Assembly: GCF_000718635.1 (NCBI RefSeq)
Contig: NZ_JOBF01000043.1
Span: 1-32,319 of the forward strand
Length of the DNA: 32,319 nt
Reading direction: 5' to 3'
DNA from: Streptomyces varsoviensis
GTDB taxonomy: Bacteria; Actinomycetota; Actinomycetes; Streptomycetales; Streptomycetaceae
In this document: positions 1 through 9,936 of the stretch, one piece after another
Layout of the letters: every line of letters begins with the position of its first letter
Position numbering within the stretch: the first letter of the stretch is position 1
Notes under the pieces: model-generated
The model's input: the letters and a program-made list of their open reading frames with translations, nothing else
Databases searched by the model: none
What the model was told of the DNA's origin: nothing
Translations under genes and position numbers: made by a program

Positions 1-204
<204 letters not shown>

Positions 205-285
205 ATTCCGAACCCGGAAGCTAAGCCTTTCAGCGCCGATGGTACTGCAGGGGGGACCCTGTGGGAGAGTAGGACGCCGCCGAAC
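205..285 (+). rRNA. rrf: 5S rRNA, 3' portion only
   Basis: Positions 205-285 match the 3' two thirds of an actinobacterial 5S rRNA: ATTCCGAACCCGGAAGCTAA (205-224), the CCGATGGTACTGCAGGGG helix region (236-253), and the 3' end GGACGCCGCCGAAC (272-285). About 40 nt of the 5' part are missing, including the GTTCGG strand that should pair with the 3' CCGAAC. As written this RNA could not form helix I and would not be a functional 5S. Either the assembly dropped the interval or this is a real deletion. Confidence 0.9.
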
Positions 286-296
286 AAATTTTGATA

Positions 297-338
297 GCTC
301 CGGCTCCTGGACTTCGGTTCAGGGGCCGGAGCTTTTTT
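297..338 (+). terminator. Rho-independent terminator of the rRNA operon
   Basis: A 16-bp stem (297-312 paired with 317-332; all positions pair, two as G-T) closes a TTCG tetraloop (313-316) and is followed by six T (333-338). It lies 11 nt after the 5S end, where an rRNA operon should stop. Confidence 0.93.
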
Positions 339-347
339 GTTGTCGTG

Positions 348-1094
348 ATGCGGTGCGCAGTGTTACTTGATGTTCACGTTGCGGCGTCACCATCCCCAGG
401 TATGGGGACACTGGAGATGCTGAGGTCGGCCGGGGTAGGCCCTGGCGATGAGGTCATCGTGCCGTCGTACGCCACCAGGGGGGCCGCGGAGGCGGTTCGG
501 GGGGCCGGGGCGGTGCCCGTGTTCGCCGATATCGACGCCGGGACCTACTGCCTCGATGCGACGGCGGTGGCGGATGCGGTGACGCCGCGTACCGCGGCGG
601 TCGTGCCCGTACCCCTCTTCGGGCATCCGGTGGACGCGGCGGGGCTGCGTGGAGTGGGGGAGCGCCGATCGCTCCTGGTCATCGAGCATGTCGAGGATGG
701 CGGGGCGCCGGCCGAGGACGAGGGGGCCGTGGCGCGGCGGCGGAACGCGGCCTATCTGACGGCGCGGCTCCGTGGGCTGGTCACGCCCGTCGTGACGGCG
801 GGGGTGGCGCACGCCTACCGCGAGTATGTGGTGCGGGTGCCGGGGAACGGGCGTCCGGACCGGGACGCGTTCGCCCGGACGCTGCGGGCCCGCGGGGTGC
901 GGTGCCGTGTGCCCGTACAGACGCCCGTACACCGGATGCCGGCGTTCGCGCGGGATGTGTGGCTGGCGGAGACGGAGCGAGCCGCCGACGAGTGTCTGGC
1001 GCTGCCCGTGGACGCGGCGATGACGCGGCGGGAGCTGCACCGGGTGGTGGCGGCGTGCAACGCGCTGGGCGGATTGCTGGAGGCGGTGGCGTAA
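348..1094 (+). CDS. DegT/DnrJ/EryC1/StrS aminotransferase-like protein, shortened
   Basis: The 248-residue product resembles the DegT/StrS family of PLP-dependent sugar aminotransferases. After an Ala/Ser-rich start it has GVGPGDEVIVPSYA, then PVFADIDAGTYCLDATAVADA, then TPRTAAVVPVPLFGHPVDAAG, all typical of the large domain, and a C-terminal part (HAYREYVVRVP, then a run of small-domain helices). Family members are about 370 residues. Here the protein passes from IEHVEDGG almost straight to the C-terminal domain, so the segment that normally carries the PLP-binding lysine is absent. Catalytic activity is therefore doubtful. The start is uncertain: ATG 348 is used, but ATG 402 and upstream GTG codons are possible, and none has a good ribosome site. 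It sits alone between the rRNA terminator and tRNA-Thr. Alternative view: a decayed gene that still keeps its frame. Confidence 0.72.
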   Translation: MRCAVLLDVHVAASPSPGMGTLEMLRSAGVGPGDEVIVPSYATRGAAEAVRGAGAVPVFADIDAGTYCLDATAVADAVTPRTAAVVPVPLFGHPVDAAGLRGVGERRSLLVIEHVEDGGAPAEDEGAVARRRNAAYLTARLRGLVTPVVTAGVAHAYREYVVRVPGNGRPDRDAFARTLRARGVRCRVPVQTPVHRMPAFARDVWLAETERAADECLALPVDAAMTRRELHRVVAACNALGGLLEAVA

Positions 1095-1108
1095 AAGGCC
1101 GCGGGTGG

Positions 1109-1137
1109 TCAAAGGGGCACGGGAGTTCGGGTATGAT
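1109..1137 (+). promoter_or_regulatory. Candidate promoter of tRNA-Thr
   Basis: TATGAT at 1132-1137 matches the -10 consensus at five of six positions and lies 15 nt before the tRNA, giving a short leader. The -35 position (1109-1114, TCAAAG) is only a weak match with a 17-nt spacer. Inference from position and motif. Confidence 0.5.
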
Positions 1138-1152
1138 CTATTCCGTTGCCGC

Positions 1153-1225
1153 GCCCCAATAGCTCAGTCGGCAGAGCGTCTCCATGGTAAGGAGAAGGTC
1201 TACGGTTCGATTCCGTATTGGGGCT
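1153..1225 (+). tRNA. tRNA-Thr (anticodon GGT)
   Basis: A complete cloverleaf can be read: acceptor arms GCCCCAA (1153-1159) and TTGGGGC (1218-1224); D stem GCTC/GAGC; anticodon stem TCTCC/GGAGA with loop ATGGTAA, so the anticodon GGT is at 1186-1188; T stem TACGG/CCGTA with loop TTCGATT; discriminator base T at 1225. CCA is not encoded, as is usual for many Streptomyces tRNAs. GGT reads ACC, the dominant Thr codon in this GC-rich genome. Confidence 0.96.
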
Positions 1226-1234
1226 CTTGAAAGG

Positions 1235-1266
1235 AAGGCCCCCGCCAGTCGGCGGGGGCCTTCTCG
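1235..1266 (+). terminator. Terminator downstream of tRNA-Thr and of osaC (possibly bidirectional)
   Basis: A perfect 12-bp stem (1235-1246 with 1251-1262) encloses a 4-nt loop AGTC. It begins 10 nt after the tRNA and lies just past the convergent osaC stop codon. The symmetric AAGG...CCTT ends allow it to act on both strands, although the T tract is short. Confidence 0.8.
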
Positions 1267-1269
1267 CTG

Positions 1270-3903
1270 TCAGGAGTCCTGCGGCTCGGGGACGCGCATG
1301 GCCAGGATGGCCATGTCGTCGGAGGCGGGTTCGGCGGCGAAGCGCTCGACGGCGCGCAGGACGCGGCCGGCGACGGCGCCCGCGGTCAGGCCCGTACACG
1401 TGGTGAGGACGTCGATGAGGCCGTCGTCGCCGAGCATCCGGGTGCCCTCGCGGCGCTCGGTGACGCCGTCGGTGACGCACAGCAGGACGTCGCCCGGGTC
1501 GAGGGCGACCGTCTGCTCGTACAGCTCCAGCTCCTCCAGCACGCCGAGCAGCGGCTGGGGCTCGGCGGCGGCCTCGACGGAGCCGTCCTGGCGGAGGCGG
1601 AGGGGGAGCGGATGGCCCGCGCAGACCACCTTGAGGATCGCGCTGCCGTCGTGCTGCGGCCACAGTTCGCCGTAGAGGAGGGTGAGGAAGCGGCTGCGGG
1701 CGCCCTCGTCGAGGATGGCGGCGTTGAGGCGCTCCAGGACGGCCGGGCCGCCGAAGCCCTCGCGGGCGAGGAGCCGCAGGGCGTGCCGGGCCAGCCCGGT
1801 CACGGCCGCGGCCTCGGGGCCCGTACCGCAGACGTCGCCGATGGCGAAGCCGTACGCGCCGTCGCGGATCGGGAAGAGGTCGTAGAAGTCGCCGCCGACC
1901 TCGTTGCCCTCGCCCGCGGCGCGGTAGATGACCTCGACCTCGACGCCGGGGACGGACGGCAGCTCCGGCGGCAGCAGGCTGCGCTGGAGGGACTGGCTGA
2001 TGGCGGTGCGTTCGGAGTACAGGCGGGCGTTGTCGAGGGCCAGGGCGGCACGGCGGGAGAGGTCCTCGGCGAGTTCGAGGATCTCCTGGCGGAAGTGGTC
2101 GTCGGTGGGTTTGCCGAGGGTGAGCATGCCGATGACGCGGTTGCGGGCGACCAGCGGCAGGACGACGGTCTCGCCGCCGACGGCCGAGGCCGTCGCGAGG
2201 GAGGTGCCGGGGCCGGCGGAGAGGCGGCCGGCGTCGCCGAGGCCGAGGCTCCGCAGCGAGCTGCGCAGGGCCGCCGCGTGGGCGGCGTCGGAGGGCGCGG
2301 TCCAGACGCGGGCGCCGGGGGTGGGGACCGGGTCCGGCGGCGGGACCTTGGCGAGGAGCGCCTTGAGGCCGTCGATGCGGTCCTCGTCCTCGTGCAGGAC
2401 GTACGACAGCTCGGGTTCGGAGGACTGGTCGGCGATGGTGTAGACGGCGCACCAGGTGGCGAGGGTGGGGACGGTCATCTGGGCCATGAGGGCCAGCGTC
2501 TGGTCCCGGTCGAGGGTGCCCGCGAGCAGGTCGGAGGCCTCGACGAGGAAGGAGAGGGAGCCGCGGCGCAGCCGTTCCAGCTCGCCGAGGCGGGCGGACT
2601 CGACGGCGAGGGCGATGCGGTCGGCGGCGAACTGGAGCCGCAGGGCCTCTTCGTTGCTGTACCGGCCGGGGGATTCGGCGGCGACGCCGAGTGAGCCGGT
2701 GAGGCGGCCCTCGACCTTGAGGGGGACGGTGACGACCGAGCGCATGCCGGTGTTGTTGAGGAGGGGAACGGCGCCGGGGACGGCGCTGAGGTCCTCGTGG
2801 ACGGCCGGCATCCGGGCCGAGCCGTAGCGGCCGGTGCCGGCCTCGACGGGGACGCGGGCGAAGCGCTGGCGGGCGGAGGGCAGGCCGGTGGAGGCCCGCA
2901 CCTCCAGTTCGGTCTCGTCGTCCGTGGCGAGCAGCAGATAGGCGGAGTCGCCGTCGAGCATGTCGCGGGCGCGCTCGACGGTGCGCTGGAGCAGTCCGTC
3001 GAGGTCGTCGGGGGCGGGGGAGCCGATGAAGACCTCGAAGGGGTCCGCCGAGGCGCTCCGGTCGCTGGCGGCGCCTTCGGAGCCGGAGCCGCGCTGGGGG
3101 CTCTGGAGCACCGCGCGCTCGGTGTCGCGCACCAGCAGGCAGACGGTCGAGGGATCGCCGTCGGCGTCGCGTACGCGCAGGTGGGAGGCGTAGACGGGGA
3201 CGACACGGCCGTCGGCGCCGCGTATTCCGTACGAGCCTTCCCAGCGGGAGAGGCGGAGCGCGTCGGCGATGCCGGTCGAGGTGCCGGGGGTGTGCGGCCA
3301 GGCGGCGAAGTCGGTGAGGGGCTTGCCGATGACCTGTTCCGGGGCGAAGCCGAAGAGGTCCTGGGCGTCGTCGTTCCAGGCGCTGATGCCGCCGACCCGG
3401 TCGATCTGGATGACGGCGACGCGGACGCGGGCGTCGGCGAGGGGGAGGGCGTCGGGGGGCAGGGCCGGGCCGGCGGAGCGGGTGCCGGCGGGGCGGGAGG
3501 GCAGGTCGAGCTGGAACCAGACCTTCTTGTTGGTGGCGGTGTATTCGACGCCCCAACTGGAGGCCAGGGCGGCGCAGAGCAGCAGGCCGCGGCCGCCTTC
3601 GCGCTCGACGCCGCCGAGCTGGCGGCCGGAGCTCTGGAGCGGAAGCTCTCGTTCGGGGTAGTGGTCGCCGACCTCGACGCGTACGCCGGTGTCCGTGCGC
3701 AGGCAGAGGACATCGGCGGCGGTGCCGGCGTGTACGACGGCGTTGGTGACGAGTTCGCTGGTCAGGACGACGGCATCGTCCACGACGTCGGGGAATCCCC
3801 AGCCCTGGAGGGTGTCGCGGACAAACGCGCGGGCGGAGGCGACCGAGCGTCCGACCGGCTCGAAGGTGGCGGCAGCCCGCGCGGTGATCACAGCACTCCC
3901 CAT
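1270..3903 (-). CDS. osaC: OsaC-like multidomain anti-sigma/PP2C phosphatase regulator
   Basis: The 877-residue cytoplasmic protein has five recognisable parts. (1) An RsbW-type HATPase, about 15-136, with N-box SELVTNAVVH and glycine box GRGLLL. (2) A PAS domain, about 160-270 (AWNDDAQDLFGF). (3) A first GAF domain, about 300-430. (4) A second GAF, about 455-615. (5) A SpoIIE/PP2C phosphatase, about 660-870, with GGDFYD, GDVCGTG, CVTDGV and SDDMAI metal-site motifs. The start at ATG 3903 is preferred over the upstream codon at 3984 because GAGAGG lies 3 nt before it and the HATPase starts soon after. Domain order and divergence from osaA match S. coelicolor OsaC, which in the literature I recall modulates the stress sigma factor SigB after osmotic shock. 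The expected job is to sequester a sigma factor through the ATPase domain and dephosphorylate an anti-anti-sigma protein, with the PAS/GAF domains as inputs. That role here is inferred from architecture. Confidence 0.88.
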   Translation of the reverse strand: MGSAVITARAAATFEPVGRSVASARAFVRDTLQGWGFPDVVDDAVVLTSELVTNAVVHAGTAADVLCLRTDTGVRVEVGDHYPERELPLQSSGRQLGGVEREGGRGLLLCAALASSWGVEYTATNKKVWFQLDLPSRPAGTRSAGPALPPDALPLADARVRVAVIQIDRVGGISAWNDDAQDLFGFAPEQVIGKPLTDFAAWPHTPGTSTGIADALRLSRWEGSYGIRGADGRVVPVYASHLRVRDADGDPSTVCLLVRDTERAVLQSPQRGSGSEGAASDRSASADPFEVFIGSPAPDDLDGLLQRTVERARDMLDGDSAYLLLATDDETELEVRASTGLPSARQRFARVPVEAGTGRYGSARMPAVHEDLSAVPGAVPLLNNTGMRSVVTVPLKVEGRLTGSLGVAAESPGRYSNEEALRLQFAADRIALAVESARLGELERLRRGSLSFLVEASDLLAGTLDRDQTLALMAQMTVPTLATWCAVYTIADQSSEPELSYVLHEDEDRIDGLKALLAKVPPPDPVPTPGARVWTAPSDAAHAAALRSSLRSLGLGDAGRLSAGPGTSLATASAVGGETVVLPLVARNRVIGMLTLGKPTDDHFRQEILELAEDLSRRAALALDNARLYSERTAISQSLQRSLLPPELPSVPGVEVEVIYRAAGEGNEVGGDFYDLFPIRDGAYGFAIGDVCGTGPEAAAVTGLARHALRLLAREGFGGPAVLERLNAAILDEGARSRFLTLLYGELWPQHDGSAILKVVCAGHPLPLRLRQDGSVEAAAEPQPLLGVLEELELYEQTVALDPGDVLLCVTDGVTERREGTRMLGDDGLIDVLTTCTGLTAGAVAGRVLRAVERFAAEPASDDMAILAMRVPEPQDS

Positions 3904-4052
3904 TGGCCTCTCGTCGCTCCCCCCGAGTCCTGTGCCCGTTTCGCCAGTCCTCGATTCGTCCGCCAGGCTAAACCGTCGGTCCAAGTTGTGTGGAACGGAG
4001 GGCGCGTGTTTCGGGGGTGGTGGCGTTCAACGACCCCTCGTCGGCTCGGTTA

Positions 4053-4102
4053 CGTTCCCACTGCCGAACGGTTCGGTGCGCTGAAGTGAAACACTGGGAA
4101 CG
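4053..4102. promoter_or_regulatory. Nested inverted repeats in the osaC-osaA divergent region
   Basis: CGTTCCCA (4053-4060) is repeated inverted as TGGGAACG (4095-4102). Inside it lies a compact palindrome, CCGAAC-G-GTTCGG (4064-4076). The pair sits 50-99 nt before the osaA start and about 150-200 nt before the osaC start, where a shared operator would be expected. No match to a named regulator box is claimed. Confidence 0.4.
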
Positions 4103-4151
4103 CTTGAAGTGGAAGCGCGATGACGATGGTCGACCCTGCGGGAGGGACACG

Positions 4152-7100
4152 GTGGAGTCTGGCGCAGCGGCGCGGGGCGTGAGCACGCGCGCGAAGGGCG
4201 GACGGTCCCGTAGCAATGGGACGACGGAAGTGGAGACGGCGGCCCTGAATCGGCTGCTGACGGCGCTGTCGGCGATGCGCGACGGCAACTTCCGCAAGCG
4301 CATGACCGTCTCGGGCGATGGGGTGATGTCCGAGATCGCCGCCGTGTTCAATGAAATGGCGGACCGCAATCTGCAGCTCACGGGTGAGCTGGCGCGCGTA
4401 CGCCGGGTGGTGGGACGCGAGGGGAAGCTCACGGAGCGGCTGGAGGTCGGGGCCTGTGAGGGGTCCTGGGCCGCGGCCATCGATGCCTCCAACGCGCTGG
4501 TCGACGATCTGGTGCGGCCGGTGTCCGAGGTGGGGCGGGTGCTCTCGGCGGTCGCCGAGGGCGACCTGGAGCAGCGGATGGATCTGCGCTCGCAGGGGGC
4601 CGACGGGGCGGCGCACCCGTTGCGCGGCGAGTTCCTGAAGGTCGGGCGTACGGTCAACGGGCTCGTGGACCAGCTCTCGGCGTTCACCGACGAGGTGACG
4701 CGGGTGGCCAGCGAGGTCGGTACCGAGGGGAAGCTCGGCGGCCAGGCCCGGGTGCGTGGAATGTCGGGTTCGTGGAAGGACCTCACGGATTCCGTCAACA
4801 CGATGGCGTCCCGGCTCACCGCCCAGGTGCGTGACATCGCTCTCGTCACGACGGCGGTGGCCAAGGGCGACCTCTCCCGGAAGGTCACGGTCCATGTGGC
4901 CGGGGAGATGCTGGAGCTGAAGAACACCGTCAATACGATGGTGGACCAGCTCTCGTCCTTCGCTTCCGAGGTGACGCGGGTAGCGCGGGAGGTCGGCACC
5001 GAGGGCGAGCTGGGCGGCCAGGCGCAGGTGCCCGGGGTGGCCGGGGTCTGGAAGGACCTCACCGACTCGGTCAACCTGATGGCCGGGAACCTCACCGCCC
5101 AGGTGCGCGGGATCGCGCAGGTCACGACGGCGGTGGCCAATGGTGATCTGTCGCAGAAGGTGACGGTGAGCGCGCGCGGCGAGGTCGCCCAACTGGCTGA
5201 AACGATCAACCAGATGACCGAGACGCTGCGGACCTTCGCCGACGAGGTGACGCGGGTGGCGAGCGAGGTCGGCGCGGACGGCCTGCTGGGCGGTCAGGCG
5301 CAGGTGCCGGGGGCGGCGGGGACCTGGAAGGACCTCACCGACTCGGTGAACAACGCGTTCCGCAACGTCACCACGCAGGTGCGGGACATCGCGCAGGTGA
5401 CGACGGCGGTGGCGAACGGCGACCTGTCGCAGAAGGTGACCGTCGACGTCGCGGGCGAGATGCTGGAGCTGAAGAACACCGTCAACACGATGGTCGACCA
5501 GCTCTCCGCGTTCGGCGCCGAGGTGACGCGGGTGGCGCGGGAGATCGGCGTCGAGGGCGAGCTGGGCGGTCAGGCGCAGGTGCCGGGGGCGGCCGGGACG
5601 TGGAAGGACCTCACCGACTCGGTGAACACGGCCTTCCGCAACCTGACCGGCCAGGTCCGCAACATCGCGCAGGTCACGACGGCGGTCGCCAACGGCGACC
5701 TGTCGCAGAAGGTCACGGTCGACGTCTCCGGCGAGATGCTGAAGCTCAAGAACACCGTGAACACGATGGTCGACCAGCTCTCCTCGTTCGCCGACCAGGT
5801 CACGCGGATGGCGCGGGACGTGGGCACGGAGGGGCGGCTCGGCGGTCAGGCGCGGGTGGACGGCGTGTCCGGCACCTGGAAGGAGCTGACCGACTCCGTC
5901 AACTTCATGGCCGGGAACCTCACTTCGCAGGTGCGACAGATCGCGCAGGTGACGACGGCCGTCGCGCGCGGCGACCTCTCGCAGAAGATCGACGTGGACG
6001 CGCGCGGCGAGATCCTGGAGCTGAAGAACACCATCAACACGATGGTCGACCAGCTCTCGGCCTTCGCCGACCAGGTGACGCGGGTAGCGCGCGAGGTGGG
6101 TACGGACGGCCGGCTCGGCGGCCAGGCGCAGGTGCCGGGCGTCGCGGGCGTATGGCGGGACCTGACCGACTCGGTGAACGGCATGGCGGGCAACCTGACC
6201 GCCCAGGTCCGCAACATCGCGCAGGTCGCCACGGCGGTCGCGCGCGGCGACCTGTCGCAGACCATCGACGTGGACGCCCGGGGCGAGATCCTGGAGCTGA
6301 AGAACACGCTCAACACGATGGTCGACCAGCTCTCGTCGTTCGCGGACCAGGTCACGCGGGTGGCGCGGGAGGTCGGCACCGAGGGCATCCTCGGCGGGCA
6401 GGCCGAGGTGCAGGGCGTCTCCGGCACCTGGAAGGACCTGACGCAGTCCGTCAACTTCATGGCGAACAACCTCACGTCGCAGGTCCGCAACATCGCCGAG
6501 GTGACGACGGCGGTCGCCAAGGGCGATCTGTCGAAGAAGATCACCGTGGATGCGAAGGGCGAGATCCTGGAGCTGGTGACGACCGTCAACACGATGGTGG
6601 ACCAGCTCTCGGACTTCGCCGAGCAGGTCACCCGGGTCGCCCGCGAGGTCGGCACGGAGGGGCAGCTCGGCGGGCAGGCGCGGGTGCGGGACGTCACCGG
6701 CATCTGGAAGGACCTGAGCGACAACGTCAACCTGATGGCCAACAACCTGACCAGTCAGGTGCGGAACATCTCGCAGGTCGCGACGGCGGTCGCCAACGGC
6801 GACCTGACCCGCAAGGTCACCGTCGAGGCGCGCGGCGAGGTCGCGCAGCTCGCCGACACCGTCAACATCATGGTGAAGACGCTGTCGTCGATCGCGGACG
6901 AGGTGACCCGGGTCGCCCGCGAGGTGGGCACGGACGGCATCCTCGGCGGTCAGGCGCGGGTGCCGGGCGTCTCCGGCACGTGGAAGGACCTGACGGAGTC
7001 CGTCAACGGCATGGCCTCCAACCTGACCGGGCAGGTCCGCAACATCGCGATGGTCACCACCGCGATCGCCAAGGGCGACCTCACCAAGAAGATCGACATC

Positions 7101-9692
7101 GACGCCCGGGGCGAGATCCTGGAGCTCAAGACCACCATCAACACGATGGTCGACCAGCTCTCCTCGTTCGCCGAGCAGGTCACGCGGGTGGCCCGCGAGG
7201 TGGGCACGGAGGGGCAGTTGGGCGGTCAGGCCCGGGTACGGGACGTGGACGGCACCTGGCGGGACCTCACCGAGTCGGTGAACGAGATGGCCGGGAACCT
7301 GACCCGGCAGGTACGGGCCATCGCCGAGGTGGCCACCGCGGTCACCCGCGGCGATCTGAACCTGCAGATCGACGTGGACGCGGCGGGCGAGATCCTGGAG
7401 CTCCAGGACAACATCAACACGATGATCGCCAACCTGCGGGAGACGACGCTCGCCAACAAGGAGCAGGACTGGCTCAAGGGCAACCTCGCCCGGATCTCCG
7501 GCCTGATGCAGGGGCGGCGCGATCTCGCGGACGTGGCGAGCCTGATCATGAGCGAGCTGACCCCGGTGGTCTCCGCGCAGCACGGCGCGTTCTTCGTGGC
7601 GACGCCGACCAACGAGAACCTGGCCGCGGGCGAGAGCGGCGAGGCCGAGGCCGACGAGGACGCGTACGAGCTGCGCATGTACGGCTCGTACGGCTACTCG
7701 ATGGGGTCGATGCCCACGTCGTTCCGGCCCGGCGAGACGCTGATCGGCACGGCCGCGCAGGAGAAGCGGACCATTCAGGTGGACAACGTGCCCTCGGGCT
7801 ACCTGAAGATCGCCTCCGGGCTGGGGGAGGCGCCGCCGGCCCATGTGATCGTGCTGCCGGTGCTGTTCGAGGGGCAGGTGCTCGGCGTGATCGAGCTGGC
7901 GTCGTTCCAGCCGTTCGCGCAGATCCAGAAGGATTTCCTGAACCAGATCGCCGAGATGATCGGCACCAGCGTCAACACCATCAGCGTGAACACCAAGACC
8001 GAGCAGCTCCTCAAGCAGTCGCAGGAGCTCACCGAGCAACTGCGGGACCGGTCCGACGAACTGGAGAGCCGGCAGAAGGCGCTGGAGATCTCCAACGCGG
8101 AACTGGAGGAGAAGTCCGAGCACTTGGCGCGGCAGAACCGGGACATCGAGGTCAAGAACACCGAGATCGAGGAGGCCCGGCAGGTCCTGGAGGAGCGCGC
8201 CGAGCAGCTCGCGGTGTCGATGCGCTACAAGTCCGAGTTCCTGGCCAACATGTCGCACGAGCTGCGGACGCCGCTCAACTCGCTGCTGATCCTGGCGAAG
8301 CTGCTCGCGGACAACGCGGAGGGCAATCTCTCGCCGAAGCAGGTGGAGTTCGCGGAGACGATCCACGGGGCGGGCTCCGATCTGCTCCAACTGATCAACG
8401 ACATCCTCGATCTGTCGAAGGTCGAGGCGGGCAAGATGGACGTCAGCCCGACGCGGATCGCGCTGGTCCAGCTCGTCGACTATGTGGAGGCGACGTTCCG
8501 GCCGCTCACGGCGGAGAAGGGGCTCGACTTCTCCGTACGGGTCTCCCCGGAGCTGCCGGCGACGCTGCACACCGATGAGCAGCGGCTGTTGCAGGTGCTG
8601 CGCAATCTGCTGTCGAACGCCGTGAAGTTCACGGACTCGGGCGCGGTCGAGCTGGTCATCCGGCCGGCCGGGGCGGGCGTGCCGGACAGCATCCGCGAGC
8701 AACTGCTGGAGTCGGGGGCGCTGCGGGAGGCGGACGGCGGGGTCATCGCGTTCTCCGTCACCGACACCGGGATCGGGATCGCGGCGAGCAAGATGCGGGT
8801 GATCTTCGAGGCGTTCAAGCAGGCGGACGGCACGACCAGCAGAAAGTACGGCGGTACGGGCCTCGGCCTGTCGATCAGCCGGGAGATCGCCCGGCTGCTC
8901 GGCGGCGAGATCCACGCCGCCAGCGAGCCGGGCCGCGGCTCGACGTTCACGCTGTACCTGCCGCTGAACCCGACCGAGCTGCCGCCGCAGAACTACTCGC
9001 AGCTCGCGCTCGCCGGGCACGCCACCGGCCCGCTCGCCCTGGACGGCGGGCCGGGCGCGGCGGCGGGCGAGGGGACCGCGGAGGAGTCGGAGAACGGGGC
9101 GGCGGCGTTCGGCGCGCAGCAGCAGGGCGCGGCCGGGCTCTTCCGGCGGCGGCAGCGGGCGGCGCAGGAGGCGGAGCAGCAGTCGGCCTCGGCATCCGGC
9201 CAGGCGGCGGAGTCGTCCGGCGAGCCGGCGGCGGCCGGGGGGCCGGCTCAGCCGTCGTCCGAGCCGTGGCTGAGCAATGGCCAGGATCTGGTGGCCGCCG
9301 GGTTCGCGGGCGGTTTCCACGGCGAGAAGGTGCTCATCGTCGACGACGACATCCGCAATGTGTTCGCGCTCACCAGCGTGCTGGAGCAGCACGGCCTGTC
9401 GGTGCTCTACGCGGAGAACGGCCGTGAGGGGATCGAGGTCCTCGAACAGCACGACGACGTGGTGGTCGTCCTGATGGACATCATGATGCCGGAGATGGAC
9501 GGCTACGCGACGACGACGGCGATCCGGCGCATGCCGCAGTTCGCCGGGCTGCCGATCATCGCGCTCACGGCGAAGGCGATGAAGGGCGACCGGGAGAAGG
9601 CGATCGAGTCCGGCGCGTCCGACTATGTGACCAAGCCGGTCGACACTGATCATTTGCTGACGGTGATGGAGCAGTGGATGCGCGCGGAGTGA
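4152..9692 (+). CDS. osaA: OsaA-like poly-HAMP hybrid sensor histidine kinase
   Basis: GTG 4152 is chosen because GGAGGG lies 5 nt upstream; the open frame extends further 5' but without family sequence. The product is 1846 residues with no transmembrane segment, so it is cytoplasmic. Order: two divergent HAMP-like units (about 33-198); ten 92-residue HAMP units (199-1118), each with the pattern WKDLTDSVN...GDLSxK...GEILELKNT; a GAF domain (about 1112-1275); a long coiled coil (about 1282-1357); HisKA with phospho-acceptor H1369 in MSHELRTPL; HATPase with [16 protein letters not shown] and GGTGLGL (about 1465-1605); a Gln/Ala/Gly-rich linker; and a receiver domain (about 1726-1846) with acceptor D1776 in [11 protein letters not shown]. 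This is the layout of S. coelicolor OsaA, the osmoadaptation kinase, and resembles fungal group III (Nik1-type) osmosensing kinases. It is followed 244 nt later by its likely partner osaB. The near-identical repeats are open to recombination and assembly error. Confidence 0.9.
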   Translation: MESGAAARGVSTRAKGGRSRSNGTTEVETAALNRLLTALSAMRDGNFRKRMTVSGDGVMSEIAAVFNEMADRNLQLTGELARVRRVVGREGKLTERLEVGACEGSWAAAIDASNALVDDLVRPVSEVGRVLSAVAEGDLEQRMDLRSQGADGAAHPLRGEFLKVGRTVNGLVDQLSAFTDEVTRVASEVGTEGKLGGQARVRGMSGSWKDLTDSVNTMASRLTAQVRDIALVTTAVAKGDLSRKVTVHVAGEMLELKNTVNTMVDQLSSFASEVTRVAREVGTEGELGGQAQVPGVAGVWKDLTDSVNLMAGNLTAQVRGIAQVTTAVANGDLSQKVTVSARGEVAQLAETINQMTETLRTFADEVTRVASEVGADGLLGGQAQVPGAAGTWKDLTDSVNNAFRNVTTQVRDIAQVTTAVANGDLSQKVTVDVAGEMLELKNTVNTMVDQLSAFGAEVTRVAREIGVEGELGGQAQVPGAAGTWKDLTDSVNTAFRNLTGQVRNIAQVTTAVANGDLSQKVTVDVSGEMLKLKNTVNTMVDQLSSFADQVTRMARDVGTEGRLGGQARVDGVSGTWKELTDSVNFMAGNLTSQVRQIAQVTTAVARGDLSQKIDVDARGEILELKNTINTMVDQLSAFADQVTRVAREVGTDGRLGGQAQVPGVAGVWRDLTDSVNGMAGNLTAQVRNIAQVATAVARGDLSQTIDVDARGEILELKNTLNTMVDQLSSFADQVTRVAREVGTEGILGGQAEVQGVSGTWKDLTQSVNFMANNLTSQVRNIAEVTTAVAKGDLSKKITVDAKGEILELVTTVNTMVDQLSDFAEQVTRVAREVGTEGQLGGQARVRDVTGIWKDLSDNVNLMANNLTSQVRNISQVATAVANGDLTRKVTVEARGEVAQLADTVNIMVKTLSSIADEVTRVAREVGTDGILGGQARVPGVSGTWKDLTESVNGMASNLTGQVRNIAMVTTAIAKGDLTKKIDIDARGEILELKTTINTMVDQLSSFAEQVTRVAREVGTEGQLGGQARVRDVDGTWRDLTESVNEMAGNLTRQVRAIAEVATAVTRGDLNLQIDVDAAGEILELQDNINTMIANLRETTLANKEQDWLKGNLARISGLMQGRRDLADVASLIMSELTPVVSAQHGAFFVATPTNENLAAGESGEAEADEDAYELRMYGSYGYSMGSMPTSFRPGETLIGTAAQEKRTIQVDNVPSGYLKIASGLGEAPPAHVIVLPVLFEGQVLGVIELASFQPFAQIQKDFLNQIAEMIGTSVNTISVNTKTEQLLKQSQELTEQLRDRSDELESRQKALEISNAELEEKSEHLARQNRDIEVKNTEIEEARQVLEERAEQLAVSMRYKSEFLANMSHELRTPLNSLLILAKLLADNAEGNLSPKQVEFAETIHGAGSDLLQLINDILDLSKVEAGKMDVSPTRIALVQLVDYVEATFRPLTAEKGLDFSVRVSPELPATLHTDEQRLLQVLRNLLSNAVKFTDSGAVELVIRPAGAGVPDSIREQLLESGALREADGGVIAFSVTDTGIGIAASKMRVIFEAFKQADGTTSRKYGGTGLGLSISREIARLLGGEIHAASEPGRGSTFTLYLPLNPTELPPQNYSQLALAGHATGPLALDGGPGAAAGEGTAEESENGAAAFGAQQQGAAGLFRRRQRAAQEAEQQSASASGQAAESSGEPAAAGGPAQPSSEPWLSNGQDLVAAGFAGGFHGEKVLIVDDDIRNVFALTSVLEQHGLSVLYAENGREGIEVLEQHDDVVVVLMDIMMPEMDGYATTTAIRRMPQFAGLPIIALTAKAMKGDREKAIESGASDYVTKPVDTDHLLTVMEQWMRAE
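4746..7505 (+). repeat. Ten 276-bp in-frame tandem repeats coding HAMP units
   Basis: Unit starts fall at 4746, 5022, 5298, 5574, 5850, 6126, 6402, 6678, 6954 and 7230, exactly 276 bp apart with no length variation. Each unit begins with Ala and ends with GGQ in the protein, except the tenth, which diverges in its last third. Identity between units is high at DNA level in blocks such as the one coding GDLSQK and NTMVDQLS. Confidence 0.93.
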
Positions 9693-9936
9693 CGAATGGC
9701 TGATCGAACCACGGCGGAGTGTTGACTGACTGTGGCCAAACACGTGTGGGAACGCGGTATTCGGGGAACCTTCTGGTCTCCCACCGCGTTTCTGCTACGT
9801 GCACAGTGACTTCGCGGTGACAGGGTGTGGCGACAAGCGGGGTGCGGCTACGATGACCGGCACAAGGACGGGCGGCGAAAGGGAGTCGTCCCCTGGGGCG
9901 GCACCCGGCGCATTTCCGGGGCGAGGAGGACGGGCC

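Noticed and set aside
1153..1225. tRNA-Thr considered as an attachment site for an integrated element
   Set aside because: No integrase gene, no repeated 3' tRNA fragment and no foreign-looking genes found in the window.
1109..3556. An 815-codon minus-strand frame overlapping osaC
   Set aside because: Almost pure Arg/Pro sequence running through the terminator and tRNA; a frame shadow.
4746..7505. Regular repeats considered as a CRISPR array or minisatellite
   Set aside because: The 276-bp period is coding throughout and each unit is a HAMP domain; there are no unique spacers between identical short repeats.
4050..9743. An open frame of 1897 codons on the minus strand opposite osaA
   Set aside because: It mirrors the plus-strand repeats and is rich in Arg, His, Leu and Asp, a typical shadow of a high-GC gene. 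The plus strand has clear kinase motifs.
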